From Streptomyces sp. NBC_00102 (GTDB lineage: Bacteria > Actinomycetota > Actinomycetes > Streptomycetales > Streptomycetaceae), in assembly GCF_026343115.1 (NCBI RefSeq), contig NZ_JAPEMC010000001.1, positions 2,790,001 to 2,854,000 on the forward strand: a DNA stretch of 64,000 bases. Reading direction: 5' to 3'. Numbering within the stretch: position 1 is the first letter of the stretch; every line of letters starts with the position of its first letter. A program made the translations under genes and the position numbers. This document shows positions 34,522 to 43,841 of the stretch, one piece after another. The notes under the pieces are model-generated. The model worked only from the letters and a program-made list of their open reading frames with translations, was not told where the DNA came from and did no database searches.

Positions 34522-37500
34522 TCAGTCGAACCAGCGGTCCCGGGCCAGCTCCGCCGTGCGCGAGGGGTCCTCCAGGAGGGCGGCGACCTCGAAGCGGCGC
34601 GGCCACTGGCCGGCCGCCCAGGCGAGTCCGGCCGCGACCCCTTCGAGGGTCGAGGCGTGCACGGTGCCGTCCGGGGCGCGGCGCCAGTCGAGTGCGACGC
34701 CGCCCGCGTGGAGTTCCTCGTGTTCGACGTACGTGTCCGGGGTGCGCTCACCGAGCAGGATGCGGACCGGTTCGGGCACCTCGTGCTCCTCGCCCTCGGT
34801 CTCCACCTCGGCTTCGATGGTCTCGCCGAGCCTGCGGACCTGGAAGAGCTCCGCGAGTTCGGCGGCGCGGGCCGGGGCGACCGGCAGCAGCGGCAGTCCG
34901 CCGGCGAGCGGCAGCACGTCCGGGGCATCCGCGACGACGGCGTCCGCCGCGTCGACCACCTCCACCGCGCCGTCCACGACGGCCCGCAGCTCGTCCGGCA
35001 GGGTGACCTGTTCGGGGTCGAGGTCGGCCAGCGCGGTGTAGAGCGCGTGGAGTTGTACGGCGGTCACCGGACGGTCCTCGTCGGCGAGGCGGCCGAGGAG
35101 TTCGGCTGCGCCGCCGGGCTCGTCCAGCAGGGCTTCGACCGTGGTGCGCACGCCGAGCGCGCGGAGCACCTGGGCGTCGTCGAAGCCGGTGGCGTCCACC
35201 GCGTCGTAGAGGCCGTCCAGCAGCGGGTCGCCGCCCGCCGCGCGGACTCCGGCCGGGCGGCGGCCCTCCAGCACCGGGTGGTCGCGCAGCCACCAAGCGG
35301 TGTACGGGCGCACCGAGCGGGTCGTGCCGTCCGGGAGCAGCACCCGGACCGGCTGGGTCAGGGCGTCGCGCAGCGGCGGCCGGGAGAGCATGGCGAGCGC
35401 CTGCGGCCAGGCGTCGTCGGCGACGAGGTCGAGGTCGCGCACGGCGACGATCTCCGTGGCCACCGGGGGTACCGGGGTGTCGGGGAGCTGGTCGAGCAGG
35501 TCCTCGCACCAGACGTCGACGGCGTCCAGCAGTCCGGCGTCGTCGGGTTCGGCGAAGTCGCCGTCGCGGGGCTCCAGTTCGTCGGGGTCGAGCACCACGT
35601 CGGTGGTGCGTACGAGCGCGAAGCCGGCCAGCACCCCGCAGGCGGTGAGCGGCTGCTCACCCCAGCGTTCGGCCAACTCATCGTCACAGAGCGCGAGTTC
35701 ACCCTCGCGCATGATCTGGGCGAACTCACTTCCGGGGAACACGAGTTCACCGGCGGGCGCGGTCTCCCCGTCCTCGTCGACGAGCGCGAGAGCGCCGAGC
35801 CAGGGTTCGTCGCCGGGGTTCAGCTCGGCGTCGCGCACCAGGGTGAGGACGGTCTCCACGAGCTCGTCGCCGTCAAGTGCGTCCTCGTCCCAGATCTCCC
35901 CGGCGTCCAGCGATCCTGCGACCGCCGCCCGCACCTGAGGGGTGGTCAGTACGGCGCGCGGGGTGGCGGGCAGCGCGCCGAGCTTCTCCAGCAACGGGTG
36001 CGCGGCGTCCGGGTGGGCGACCTTCAGGCCGAGCCGGGCGAGGCGGGCGAGCACCGGTCCGGTCAGCGCGTCGGGCAGCGGCAGCAGCACCTGGCGCGGG
36101 CCGATCGTGGTGCGGGGCGGCTGCCCCTCGGGGGCGTCGGCCGCCCCGGCCAGCGGGACGGGCAGCCCGGAGAGGCGGTCCGGGTCGACCCCGGCGAGGC
36201 TGTCGTAGAACCGCCGCCACCAGTGGGGTTCGCGCTCCAGGCCGGCGAGCCGGTCGATCGCCTCGGTCAGCGGGACCCGGCCGACGCCCAGGGTGCGCAG
36301 TTCGGTGCGGCGCTCCAGCCCGGCGGGCAGCAGGCACGGCAGGACCTCGGCGAGGACCCGTACGGTCTCGGCGCCTGCGCCCTCCACGACCTCGGCCTCG
36401 ACGGGCCGCAAGGCCGCGTGGTCCCGGTGCCGGACCGCGTCGGGGGCGCCCGGCTCCGCCCAGTCGTCGGCCCAGCCGTCGGCGGCCGGGGCGATCGCGG
36501 CGGCGGGGTCGGCGGGCACGGCGGGGGCGAGGAACGCGACCCGGGGCAGCCGCTGGAGGATCGCCGCGCGCAGCGCCCCGTCCACCGCGCCCTGGCCGAG
36601 CGGTCCGGGAACCAGGTCGAGGGTGCCGGTGGAGACGGGGTGCCACTCGCCGAGGAGTTCGGCGTAGGCGTCGGCCGCGCGCTCGACCAGGAAGTCGGTG
36701 AGCGGGCCGGGCGCGGGGTGCCGGCGGGTGGTGTCCAGCGGCAGCGAGGCGATGAGCAGGGCGGGCACGCCGAGGGGTTCGTCGGTGGGCGTCGGGGCGT
36801 GCACCACGGGCGCGGTGGCGGGGCGGCGGGGCGAGCCGTCGTCGTCGACCGGGACGGCCCAGGTGACCGACCAGTGCGGGCGCAGCCGTTCCTCGACGGG
36901 CCGGTCGGCGAGCAGCGCGGGTTCGACGGGCCCGTGGTGGAAGACGGTGCGCCAGCGGTTGACGCCGTGCGCGGAGTCCTCGACGTGGATGTACGGGCCG
37001 TGCGCGGAGCGCGTCAACGTCCGTACCCCGGACGGGGTTTCGATCACGACCTCGTCGAGTCCGGTCAGGGTCAGCAGGAGCGCGTCGTCGACGGAGTCGA
37101 GGAGCCGCTTCACGAGGTCCTCGGCGGTGCCGTCGCGCAACGGCAGTACCACCACGGTGTCGTAGCCCTCGGGCGCGGTGCCTTCGGCGGGCAGCGGGAG
37201 GCGCAGCAGCGGTACGTGGCCGTCGCGACGGCGGAGTTCGTCGCCGAGGCCGGGGCTGCCGACGGCCGCGCCCTCGGCGAGGACGCGGGCCTCGGCGAGG
37301 GACCAGCGGACTCCGCCGTGCCGGCCGAGGACGGCGGGTTCGTCGCTCACCGCGAGGACGGCGGCGAAGCCGACGCCGAAGCGGCCCACGGAGGTCTCGT
37401 GGCCCTCGCGCTTGGCGGAGGCGCGCAGGGTGGAGAGCGATTCGACACCGGTGGCGTCCAGCGGCGCCCCGGTGTTGGCGGCGGCCAGCACGGTGGGCGC

Positions 37501-37746
37501 GCCGTCCGCGCCGGGGTGCAGGGTGAGCCGGAGCCTGCCGGGTGTCCGGGCGCGGGCGGCGGCGTCGGCCGCGTTCTGCGCGAGTTCCACGACCAGGCGG
37601 TCGCGGTAACCGCCGAGCGCCAGGTCCTCCTCGGCGTTGGCGTCCTCGCGGAAGCGGGCCGGCCCGGCACCCCAGGCGTTGAGCACGCCGCGCCGCAGCC
37701 GTGCCGTCCCGAACGGATCGGCCCCCTCGGTCGCCTTCATGCTCAC
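34522..37746 (-). CDS. Sacsin/Hsp90-type GHKL ATPase, large
   Basis: This 1074-residue protein has an N-terminal GHKL ATPase fold like that of sacsin and Hsp90. It carries the N-box ELAQNAADA (54-62), the G1-like region ANTGAPLDATGVESL (about 90-104) and the G2 loop SVGRFGVGFAAVLAVSDE (119-136). The usual DxGxG aspartate is replaced by an Asn in ANTG. The remaining 900 residues are acidic, rich in Leu, Val and Pro, and without a recognised enzyme domain. A chaperone-like role is inferred from the fold only. The start is GTG at 37746 with GGAG at good spacing, or ATG at 37740. Confidence 0.82.
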   Translation of the reverse strand: MSMKATEGADPFGTARLRRGVLNAWGAGPARFREDANAEEDLALGGYRDRLVVELAQNAADAAARARTPGRLRLTLHPGADGAPTVLAAANTGAPLDATGVESLSTLRASAKREGHETSVGRFGVGFAAVLAVSDEPAVLGRHGGVRWSLAEARVLAEGAAVGSPGLGDELRRRDGHVPLLRLPLPAEGTAPEGYDTVVVLPLRDGTAEDLVKRLLDSVDDALLLTLTGLDEVVIETPSGVRTLTRSAHGPYIHVEDSAHGVNRWRTVFHHGPVEPALLADRPVEERLRPHWSVTWAVPVDDDGSPRRPATAPVVHAPTPTDEPLGVPALLIASLPLDTTRRHPAPGPLTDFLVERAADAYAELLGEWHPVSTGTLDLVPGPLGQGAVDGALRAAILQRLPRVAFLAPAVPADPAAAIAPAADGWADDWAEPGAPDAVRHRDHAALRPVEAEVVEGAGAETVRVLAEVLPCLLPAGLERRTELRTLGVGRVPLTEAIDRLAGLEREPHWWRRFYDSLAGVDPDRLSGLPVPLAGAADAPEGQPPRTTIGPRQVLLPLPDALTGPVLARLARLGLKVAHPDAAHPLLEKLGALPATPRAVLTTPQVRAAVAGSLDAGEIWDEDALDGDELVETVLTLVRDAELNPGDEPWLGALALVDEDGETAPAGELVFPGSEFAQIMREGELALCDDELAERWGEQPLTACGVLAGFALVRTTDVVLDPDELEPRDGDFAEPDDAGLLDAVDVWCEDLLDQLPDTPVPPVATEIVAVRDLDLVADDAWPQALAMLSRPPLRDALTQPVRVLLPDGTTRSVRPYTAWWLRDHPVLEGRRPAGVRAAGGDPLLDGLYDAVDATGFDDAQVLRALGVRTTVEALLDEPGGAAELLGRLADEDRPVTAVQLHALYTALADLDPEQVTLPDELRAVVDGAVEVVDAADAVVADAPDVLPLAGGLPLLPVAPARAAELAELFQVRRLGETIEAEVETEGEEHEVPEPVRILLGERTPDTYVEHEELHAGGVALDWRRAPDGTVHASTLEGVAAGLAWAAGQWPRRFEVAALLEDPSRTAELARDRWFD

Positions 37747-37957
37747 GCTTCGACTCCGCTCTGTTCCGCTTGCCCGTGGGGCGTTGCCGCCCCGTGTGCG
37801 CCCGAACGTACCGCGCGGGGACGACAGCGCGGTTCACGGGAGCGGGTACCGGGGGTGTGCGGTTCGGCACGGCGGATCCGGGGGTGGCCGGTGTCCGCCG
37901 TGCGTCGCGGCGGGCCGGGAACGCGCCGCGAGCGCGTCGCGGCGCGCCCTGGGTGCG

Positions 37958-38890
37958 TCAGGAGTGGCCGAGGTCGTCCGCGTGCGCGTCGGTTTCGTCG
38001 GGGACGGAGCCGCCGTCGCGCTCGGGGTGCAGCTGGTAGGTGTCCACCCGCATGGTGTCGAGCGCGTGCGGTGCGGGCGTCGGCGGCTTCGGCATGACGG
38101 CGGCCTCGGAGTGGCCTCCGCAGCCGTACGCCAGCGACACCACGTGACCGTCGGCCGGGCCGAACTCGTTGGCGCAGACGCCGAACGCCTGCCGCAGCGA
38201 ACCGGTCAGCGGAACCAGGAACGCGCAGCTCACACAGGTCGCGGGGGCGGCCTGTGCCATCGGCGTCTTGGGGCCGAACTCCTCGTCCCAGCGGTCGGCC
38301 GCCGCGTGCAGGCCGTACCGGGACAGCACCCGCGCACGCCGCATGCCGAGCTCTTCGGCGACCGAGGCGATGGAGCCGCGGCCGATCGCGGAGGGCCGCC
38401 GGCCCGTCAGCTCGGCGTCCTCGGTGTCGGCGAGGGCGGACAGTTCCTCGGAGACCTCCGGCGGTTCCGTCTCGTCGACGGTCTCGCCGGTCCACCCGGG
38501 CTCCAGGCGGAGGTCCTCGGCCTCGGTGGGCAGCAGGTCGCCGGGGCCCATGTCGCCGGGGCGCAGCCGCTCGCTCCAGGGCACCCACTCGGGGGCGAGG
38601 AGGGCGTCCGAGCCGGGCAGCAGCACCGTTTCGTCGAGGGTGACGTTCTTGGCGCGGGAGGCCCGGGCGACGGTCACCGCCCAGCGCCAGCCCCGGTAAC
38701 CGAACATCTCGCACTCGAAGTAGTGCGTGACGACCCGGTCCCCTTCGGCCACCACGGCCACGTGGTCGCCGACCTCGCCGGGGGCGGCGGCCTCCTCGGC
38801 CGCGGCGCGCGCGAGATCTACCGCTTCGGCACAGAGCCGGTCGGGAACAGGGGTACGGGCCGTACGGCTTCGCGTCGTCGCAGCACTCAC
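37958..38890 (-). CDS. DUF3027 protein
   Basis: This 310-residue soluble protein matches the actinobacterial DUF3027 family; the function is unknown. Conserved blocks include HYFECEMFGYRGWRWAVTVA (about residue 55), LLPGSDALLAPEWVPW and a cysteine pair in ATCVSCAFLVPL followed by FGVCANEFGPADG and YGCGGHSE, which could bind a metal. I chose GTG at 38890 because GGAGAG lies upstream and the preceding frame is not conserved in character. It is divergent from an MFS gene. Confidence 0.82.
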   Translation of the reverse strand: MSAATTRSRTARTPVPDRLCAEAVDLARAAAEEAAAPGEVGDHVAVVAEGDRVVTHYFECEMFGYRGWRWAVTVARASRAKNVTLDETVLLPGSDALLAPEWVPWSERLRPGDMGPGDLLPTEAEDLRLEPGWTGETVDETEPPEVSEELSALADTEDAELTGRRPSAIGRGSIASVAEELGMRRARVLSRYGLHAAADRWDEEFGPKTPMAQAAPATCVSCAFLVPLTGSLRQAFGVCANEFGPADGHVVSLAYGCGGHSEAAVMPKPPTPAPHALDTMRVDTYQLHPERDGGSVPDETDAHADDLGHS

Positions 38891-39340
38891 AGGTCTCGCT
38901 TCTCTCCTACGCAGTCTCACGAGCGCGCCGATGGCTCCATCGATGTCCGATTTCAGCCATGACGGCTGTGGGCGGAGCGGACCAGGGGACCGCGTCGACG
39001 TCCACACCCGTTGTTGCCTGCCTCGGGCGTGCTTCTCACGACCCATTCTGCGGGATCGCGGAGAGGCGCGCGGCCAAGAACAACCGCCGGTGGCGCGTAA
39101 CGCACGCTACCCTCTCCGCCGCCCCGCGCCCACCTGCCCGTCCCAAACGCGACCTTTCCGATGCGTGACGCGACGGATTCCACCGGCCTCACGGCGAGGA
39201 AACTCCCGGTGTCACGGTCCGGCCCGAACCGCACGGCCGGCCCTTCCCCTACCGCCGTCCGCGCCTTCTCCGCACCTTCGTGGACGGATGCCCCGCGCTG
39301 TCGTCGGTTCACCGGAGGGAGCTTGGGGCAGTATGACGAA
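38891..39340. other. Divergent promoter region
   Basis: About 450 bp separate the DUF3027 gene from the MFS gene. I see no supported gene. A TACCCT box occurs at 39109-39114 and a CAGTAT box at 39329-39334 next to the MFS start. Confidence 0.45.
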
Positions 39341-40792
39341 GTGGCTTCTGTCCGGTCGCACGACGTCTCCGGCCCCTTCCGCAGGGCGGGCCGGGCGATG
39401 AGCCACGCGCTGCATTCGGGCTTCTTCGGCACCGGACGGTCCATCCGCAAGGTGACGCACGCCCACGGCGCCGGTGAGTCCGGGCTCGGCAAACTGATCG
39501 AGCTGCACGCCGTCAACGGCGCGGGCGACGTCATGATCACGGTGGCGCTCGCCTCCACGGTGTTCTTCTCCGTCCCGACCGACGAGGCCCGGGGCCGCGT
39601 CGCGCTCTACCTGGCGATCACCATGGCGCCGTTCACCCTGCTCGCCCCGGTCATCGGTCCGCTCCTCGACCGGCTGCCGCACGGCCGCCGGGCGGCGATG
39701 GCGGGCGCGATGCTGGTCCGCGCGGTGCTGGCGGTCGTCATGTCCGGCGCGGTCGCCTCCGGCAGCCTGGAGCTGTACCCGGCGGCGCTCGGGGTGCTCG
39801 TCTGCTCGAAGGCGTACGGAGTGGTGCGCAGCGCTGTCGTGCCGCGGCTGCTGCCGCCGCGGTTCTCCCTGGTGAAGGCGAACTCGCGGGTCACCCTGGC
39901 CGGGCTGCTGGCCACCGGGATCGCGGCTCCGATCGGCGCCGGGCTCCAGATGGCCGGACCGGCGTGGCCGCTCTTCGGCGCCTGTGCCATCTTCCTGGGC
40001 GGTGCCTTCCTCGCCTTCACCCTGCCGCCCAAGGTGGACTCCGCCAAGGGCGAGCGCCGGGCCCGCCTCGCGGAGGAGCACGGGGTGACCGTCGCGGCCG
40101 CGCCCGTCGGCCGTAAGCAGGGCTCCCGGACCGGCTCGACCCTGTTGCGTACCAAGCGGGGGGCCGGGCGGACCAAGGAGCGGCGGGAGCGGCCGCCGGG
40201 GCTGCGGTCGGTGGGCGGTGCCGTGCTGCACGGCCTCCAGGCCAACGCCGCGCACCGCGCGCTCTCCGGCTTCCTCATCTTCTTCCTCGCGTTCCTGCTG
40301 CGGAACGAGCCGATGGCCGGTCAGAGCGCCGCCGTCTCGCTCGGGATCGTCGGTGTCGCGGCGGGCACCGGCAACGCCGTCGGTACGGCGGTGGGCTCGC
40401 TGCTGCGGGCACGCGGACCCGAGGTGATCGTGGCGACGGTGCTGGGGATCGCTCTCGGCGCGGCGGTGCTGGCCGCGCTGTTCTTCTCGACGGTGTTCGT
40501 CGCCGTGCTCGGCGCGGTCGCCGGCTTCACGCAGGCGCTGTCGAAGCTCTCGCTGGACGCGATGATCCAGCGGGACGTGCCGGAGGAGGTGCGGACCTCC
40601 GCCTTCGCCCGGTCGGAGACGGTCCTTCAGATGGCGTGGGTGGTCGGCGGCGGCATCGGGATCGCGCTCCCGCTCAATGGAGTACTGGGCATGTCGGTCG
40701 CCGCCGGAATCCTCGCGCTGGGTGCCGCAACGTCCGTACGGGGTCTCCTGACCTCCGCGCGGCGCGGCTCACCGCACCCCCGCGTGGCGTGA
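39341..40792 (+). CDS. MFS transporter
   Basis: This 483-residue membrane protein has about twelve predicted helices and an MFS fold. After a short basic N-terminus comes HGAGESGLGKLIELHAVNG, then helices starting GDVMITVALASTVFF; the loop 2-3 region is PLLDRLPHGRRAAMAG. A long cytoplasmic central loop (about residues 235-290) is rich in Arg and Lys. I use GTG at 39341 because a CAGTAT box ends six bases upstream, consistent with a leaderless mRNA; ATG at 39398 is the alternative. It lies 27 bp upstream of the DUF2771 lipoprotein gene. Confidence 0.82.
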   Translation: MASVRSHDVSGPFRRAGRAMSHALHSGFFGTGRSIRKVTHAHGAGESGLGKLIELHAVNGAGDVMITVALASTVFFSVPTDEARGRVALYLAITMAPFTLLAPVIGPLLDRLPHGRRAAMAGAMLVRAVLAVVMSGAVASGSLELYPAALGVLVCSKAYGVVRSAVVPRLLPPRFSLVKANSRVTLAGLLATGIAAPIGAGLQMAGPAWPLFGACAIFLGGAFLAFTLPPKVDSAKGERRARLAEEHGVTVAAAPVGRKQGSRTGSTLLRTKRGAGRTKERRERPPGLRSVGGAVLHGLQANAAHRALSGFLIFFLAFLLRNEPMAGQSAAVSLGIVGVAAGTGNAVGTAVGSLLRARGPEVIVATVLGIALGAAVLAALFFSTVFVAVLGAVAGFTQALSKLSLDAMIQRDVPEEVRTSAFARSETVLQMAWVVGGGIGIALPLNGVLGMSVAAGILALGAATSVRGLLTSARRGSPHPRVA

Positions 40793-40819
40793 AGCGGAGC
40801 GACCGATAGCCTTCGGCCC

Positions 40820-41299
40820 ATGACCGTTGCGTTCTTCTCAGGTAAGAGCCGTCGAATCGGCGTCGCTCTTGGTGCCGTGTCCGCGGGACTCCTCGTCCTG
40901 TCCGCCTGCGACAAGCCGACGCCGCTCGCCACCGTGACGGTCGGCACGACCTCGGTGTCGACCGAGGCCGCCTGCTACAACGACGGCGATCCCATCAAGG
41001 AGTCGCTGATCCAGGGCTGCCTGAACAAGAAGGCCGACAAGTCGATCGACGTCGCCATGGACGACCGGGTCCGCTTCGGCGTCGACCCGGAGATCGCCGA
41101 CAACGGCTGGACGCTCTTCATCGACGGCCAGCAGGCCGAGCAGGAGCCGTACAAGCGGTCCTACCGCTCGATCACCGGCAGCGCGTTCTTCTCCAGCCAG
41201 ACCGGTGAGACGAGCAACGAGACCCAGGTCAGCGTCGTCGAGACCGACGGTTCGAAGCTCATCGGTGTCTGGCACTTCAAGCTCAAGAAGACCGACTAG
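40820..41299 (+). CDS. DUF2771 lipoprotein
   Basis: This 159-residue exported protein has a lipoprotein signal: a basic start, the hydrophobic core IGVALGAVSAGLLVL and the lipobox LSAC, with lipidation expected at the cysteine. The mature part is beta-rich with two further cysteines, in EAACYNDG and QGCLNKKAD, that could form a disulfide. It matches the actinobacterial DUF2771 family, with no known function. A TAGCCT box at 40807-40812 ends seven bases before the ATG, so it may have its own leaderless transcript. It precedes mqnB. Confidence 0.87.
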   Translation: MTVAFFSGKSRRIGVALGAVSAGLLVLSACDKPTPLATVTVGTTSVSTEAACYNDGDPIKESLIQGCLNKKADKSIDVAMDDRVRFGVDPEIADNGWTLFIDGQQAEQEPYKRSYRSITGSAFFSSQTGETSNETQVSVVETDGSKLIGVWHFKLKKTD

Positions 41300-41354
41300 G
41301 CAGCGTTCCGGTCCCTGTTCCGCGTTCCGCCCTCTCACCCCGGACGTCTTCGAA

Positions 41355-42050
41355 GTGCGTGTGCTCGTCGTGACCGCTGTTCCCGCCGAACGGGACGCGG
41401 TCACACGCGCGTCCGGGGAGGCTCCCGAGGTGCGTACGGTGCCCGGTGCCGAACTGCACCGCACCGGACCGCTCGACGTGCTGGCGGGCGGGGTCGGCCC
41501 TGCGGCGGCCGCCGCGGCCACCGCGTTCGCCCTGGCCTCCGGCCCGTACGACCTCGTCGTGTCGGCCGGGATCGGCGGCGGGTTCGCACCCGCCGCGCCC
41601 GTCGGCTCCCTCGTCGTGGCGAGCGGTATCGCCGCCGCCGACCTGGGCGCCGAGACCCCCGAGGGCTTCGTCTCCGTCACCGGCCTCGGCTTCGGCCGGG
41701 TGCTCCACGTGCCGCCCCGCCCGCTGGTGCGGGAGGCCGCCGCCGCCACCGGGGCCGCGACCGGCACCGTGCTGACGGTGTCCACCGTGACCGGCAGCGC
41801 GGAGCGCGCCGAGGCACTGCTGGCCGCCCACCCCGACGCCGTCGCCGAGGCGATGGAGGGGTTCGGGGTCGCCGAGGCGGCCGGCGCGATCGGACTGCCG
41901 GTGCTGGAGATCCGGGCCGTGTCGAACCCGGTCGGCCCGCGCGACCGGGACGCCTGGCGCATCGGTGACGCCCTGGCCGCGCTCACCGGAGCCTTCGGGA
42001 AGCTCATCCCCGTACTGGAAGGTTGGACCCACCATGACCACCACGACTGA
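41355..42050 (+). CDS. mqnB: Futalosine hydrolase
   Basis: This is a 231-residue member of the purine nucleoside phosphorylase/nucleosidase fold. It cleaves futalosine to hypoxanthine and dehypoxanthinyl futalosine in the futalosine pathway of menaquinone synthesis. Visible family features are the N-terminal VRVLVVTAVPAERDAV, GGVGPAAAAAATA, SAGIGGGFAP and, near the C-terminus, EAMEGFGVAEAA with the conserved acidic residues of the base- and ribose-binding site. The start is GTG at 41355. It overlaps the following mqnD by 17 bp, so the two are translated together. Confidence 0.93.
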   Translation: MRVLVVTAVPAERDAVTRASGEAPEVRTVPGAELHRTGPLDVLAGGVGPAAAAAATAFALASGPYDLVVSAGIGGGFAPAAPVGSLVVASGIAAADLGAETPEGFVSVTGLGFGRVLHVPPRPLVREAAAATGAATGTVLTVSTVTGSAERAEALLAAHPDAVAEAMEGFGVAEAAGAIGLPVLEIRAVSNPVGPRDRDAWRIGDALAALTGAFGKLIPVLEGWTHHDHHD

Positions 42051-42900
42051 CGGCGCGGACACCGCGCTGAAGATCTCCTTCTCCCCCTGCCCCAACGACA
42101 CCTTCGTCTTCGAGGCGCTGGCGCACGGCCGGGTCCCCGGCGCCGCCCCGATCGACGTCACCTTCGCGGACATCGACATCACCAACGGTCTCGCCGAGCG
42201 CGGCGAGGGCGATGTGCTGAAGGTCAGTTACGCGGTGCTGCCGTGGGTCCTCCAGGAGTACGCGCTGCTGCCGTGCGGCGGCGCGCTGGGGCGCGGCTGC
42301 GGTCCGCTCGTCCTCACCCGCGAGCCGGGCACCGACCTGACCGGCAAGACGGTCGCGGTACCGAGCGAGCGCTCCACCGCCTACCTGCTCTTCCGCCTCT
42401 GGGCGGCGGAGACCGTGCCGGGCGGGGTCGGCGAGATCGTCGTCATGCCGTTCGACGAGATCATGCCCGCGGTGCGCGACGGCAAGGTCGACGCCGGACT
42501 CGTCATCCACGAGGCCCGCTTCACGTACCAGAACTACGGGCTGCACAACCTCGCCGACATGGGGCAGCACTGGGAGTCCACCACCGGGCTGCCGATCCCG
42601 CTGGGCGCGATCATCGCGAAGCGTTCGCTGGGCGAGGAGACCCTCCTCGCGCTGGCCGACTCTATCCGCACCTCGGTCAAGATGGCCTGGGACGACCCGG
42701 AGGTCTCCCGCGGTTACGTCCTGGAGCACGCCCAGGAGATGGACCCGGCCGTCGCCGACCAGCACATCGGGCTGTACGTCAACGAGTTCACGGCCGACCT
42801 CGGCGAGAGCGGTTACGCGGCGATCCGCGGGCTGCTCACGCGGGCGGCGGCGGAGGGGCTGGTCCCGGCCCTGGCGCCGGACGCGCTCGCCTTCCCCTGA
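42034..42900 (+). CDS. mqnD: 1,4-dihydroxy-6-naphthoate synthase
   Basis: This 288-residue enzyme has a two-lobed periplasmic-binding-protein-like fold and acts in the cytoplasm. It converts cyclic dehypoxanthinyl futalosine to 1,4-dihydroxy-6-naphthoate in menaquinone biosynthesis. The signature SPCPNDTFVFEAL is at about residues 17-29, the segment VPSERSTAYLLFRLW follows, and the catalytic histidine lies in GLVIHEARFTYQNYGL. ATG at 42034 lies inside the end of mqnB. The gene is followed by a strong terminator hairpin. Confidence 0.95.
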   Translation: MTTTTDGADTALKISFSPCPNDTFVFEALAHGRVPGAAPIDVTFADIDITNGLAERGEGDVLKVSYAVLPWVLQEYALLPCGGALGRGCGPLVLTREPGTDLTGKTVAVPSERSTAYLLFRLWAAETVPGGVGEIVVMPFDEIMPAVRDGKVDAGLVIHEARFTYQNYGLHNLADMGQHWESTTGLPIPLGAIIAKRSLGEETLLALADSIRTSVKMAWDDPEVSRGYVLEHAQEMDPAVADQHIGLYVNEFTADLGESGYAAIRGLLTRAAAEGLVPALAPDALAFP

Positions 42901-42936
42901 AACCCGCGCCCTGGTCTGTTTCCGGCCAGACACGCA

Positions 42937-42969
42937 CCGACGGCGGCCCCTTCCCGGGGCCGCCGTCGG
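42937..42969. terminator. Terminator between mqnD and the cold-shock gene
   Basis: CCGACGGCGGCCCC (42937-42950) and its exact complement (42956-42969) form a 14-bp stem with a 5-base loop. It lies between convergent genes and can serve both. Confidence 0.92.
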
Positions 42970-43017
42970 CGGTTGCGCGGTGGTACGGGCGTGGATTCCG
43001 TACCGGATCGGGCGCTG

Positions 43018-43401
43018 TTACACGTCGAGCTGGTCGGCTACCGCGCGCAGCAGGCCGGCGATCTTGGCGCCGGACGCCTTGTCCGGGTAACGGCCCCGCT
43101 CCAGCAGCGGCGTGATGTTCTCCAGGACCGTCGTCAGGTCCTGGACGATCGACGCCAACTCGTCCGGCTTGCGGCGCTGGGCCGCCGCGACGGACGGGGT
43201 CGGATCGAGAATCGTGACGGAAAGTGCCTGGTCACCGCGTTGTCCGGCGACCACACCGAACTCGACCCGCTGGCCGGGCTTGAGCCCGTCGACCCCGTCG
43301 GGCAGGACCGACGAATGCACGAACACGTCCGCGCCGTCGTCACGGGAGAGGAAGCCGAAGCCCTTCTCGTTGTTGAACCACTTGACTTTGCCGGTGGGCA
43401 C
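43018..43401 (-). CDS. Cold-shock-domain protein with C-terminal extension
   Basis: This 127-residue protein has a standard cold-shock domain in its first 67 residues (KWFNNEKGFGFLSRDDG with RNP1, DVFVHSSVL with RNP2). It therefore binds single-stranded RNA or DNA. The extra 60 residues are helical and resemble a small dimerisation or adaptor module (DELASIVQDLTTVLENITPL). Most streptomycete cold-shock proteins are about 67 residues, so the extension is the notable part. Confidence 0.93.
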   Translation of the reverse strand: MPTGKVKWFNNEKGFGFLSRDDGADVFVHSSVLPDGVDGLKPGQRVEFGVVAGQRGDQALSVTILDPTPSVAAAQRRKPDELASIVQDLTTVLENITPLLERGRYPDKASGAKIAGLLRAVADQLDV

Positions 43402-43570
43402 TTCGTCCTCGTCCTCGTCGCTCGTCGGTGCCGGGGAGCCGGTGGAAACGGCTCCGGACAGCAGGAGAGCGGGTCGCCAGGACCCGCCGATCTTCAGGCT
43501 AGTGGCCCCTGGGCCCGGGACAAGACGTCACCGGGCCATTGTGTCTCGCAGCGGGAACTACCCTTGCGGA

Positions 43571-43810
43571 GTGAGCACTACTCCTTCAGGCGCGGGCGAC
43601 CAGCTGGTCCGGATCGGCGCGATCGTCTTCTTCGTCGGCGCACTCGCCACACTGGTCACGGTGGCCCCGCTCTTCCTCGGGACCGACCCCTTCCCGTCGA
43701 TCGCGTACGCGGTCTGCATGCTCATGGGGGTGGGTTTCCTGATCGCCGCCGCGGGCGTGGTCCGCTCGGTGCGGGCGAACGCGCCGAAGCGGGCGGCGAG
43801 CCGCTCGTAG
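43571..43810 (+). CDS. Small two-helix membrane protein
   Basis: This 79-residue protein has two transmembrane helices (about residues 13-33 and 44-64) and a basic C-terminus. I do not recognise a named family. The start is GTG at 43571. A TACCCT box at 43559-43564 ends six bases before it, so the transcript is probably leaderless. It is divergent from the cold-shock gene and convergent with the HAD phosphatase gene. Confidence 0.72.
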   Translation: MSTTPSGAGDQLVRIGAIVFFVGALATLVTVAPLFLGTDPFPSIAYAVCMLMGVGFLIAAAGVVRSVRANAPKRAASRS

Positions 43811-43841
43811 GCCCGCTCCCCGCCCGGCCGCGGGGCCGGCC

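Noticed and set aside
38891..39340. Small ORF between the DUF3027 and MFS genes (about 38959-39168)
   Set aside because: No ribosome-binding site, no recognisable motif and a basic low-complexity end. Treated as intergenic.
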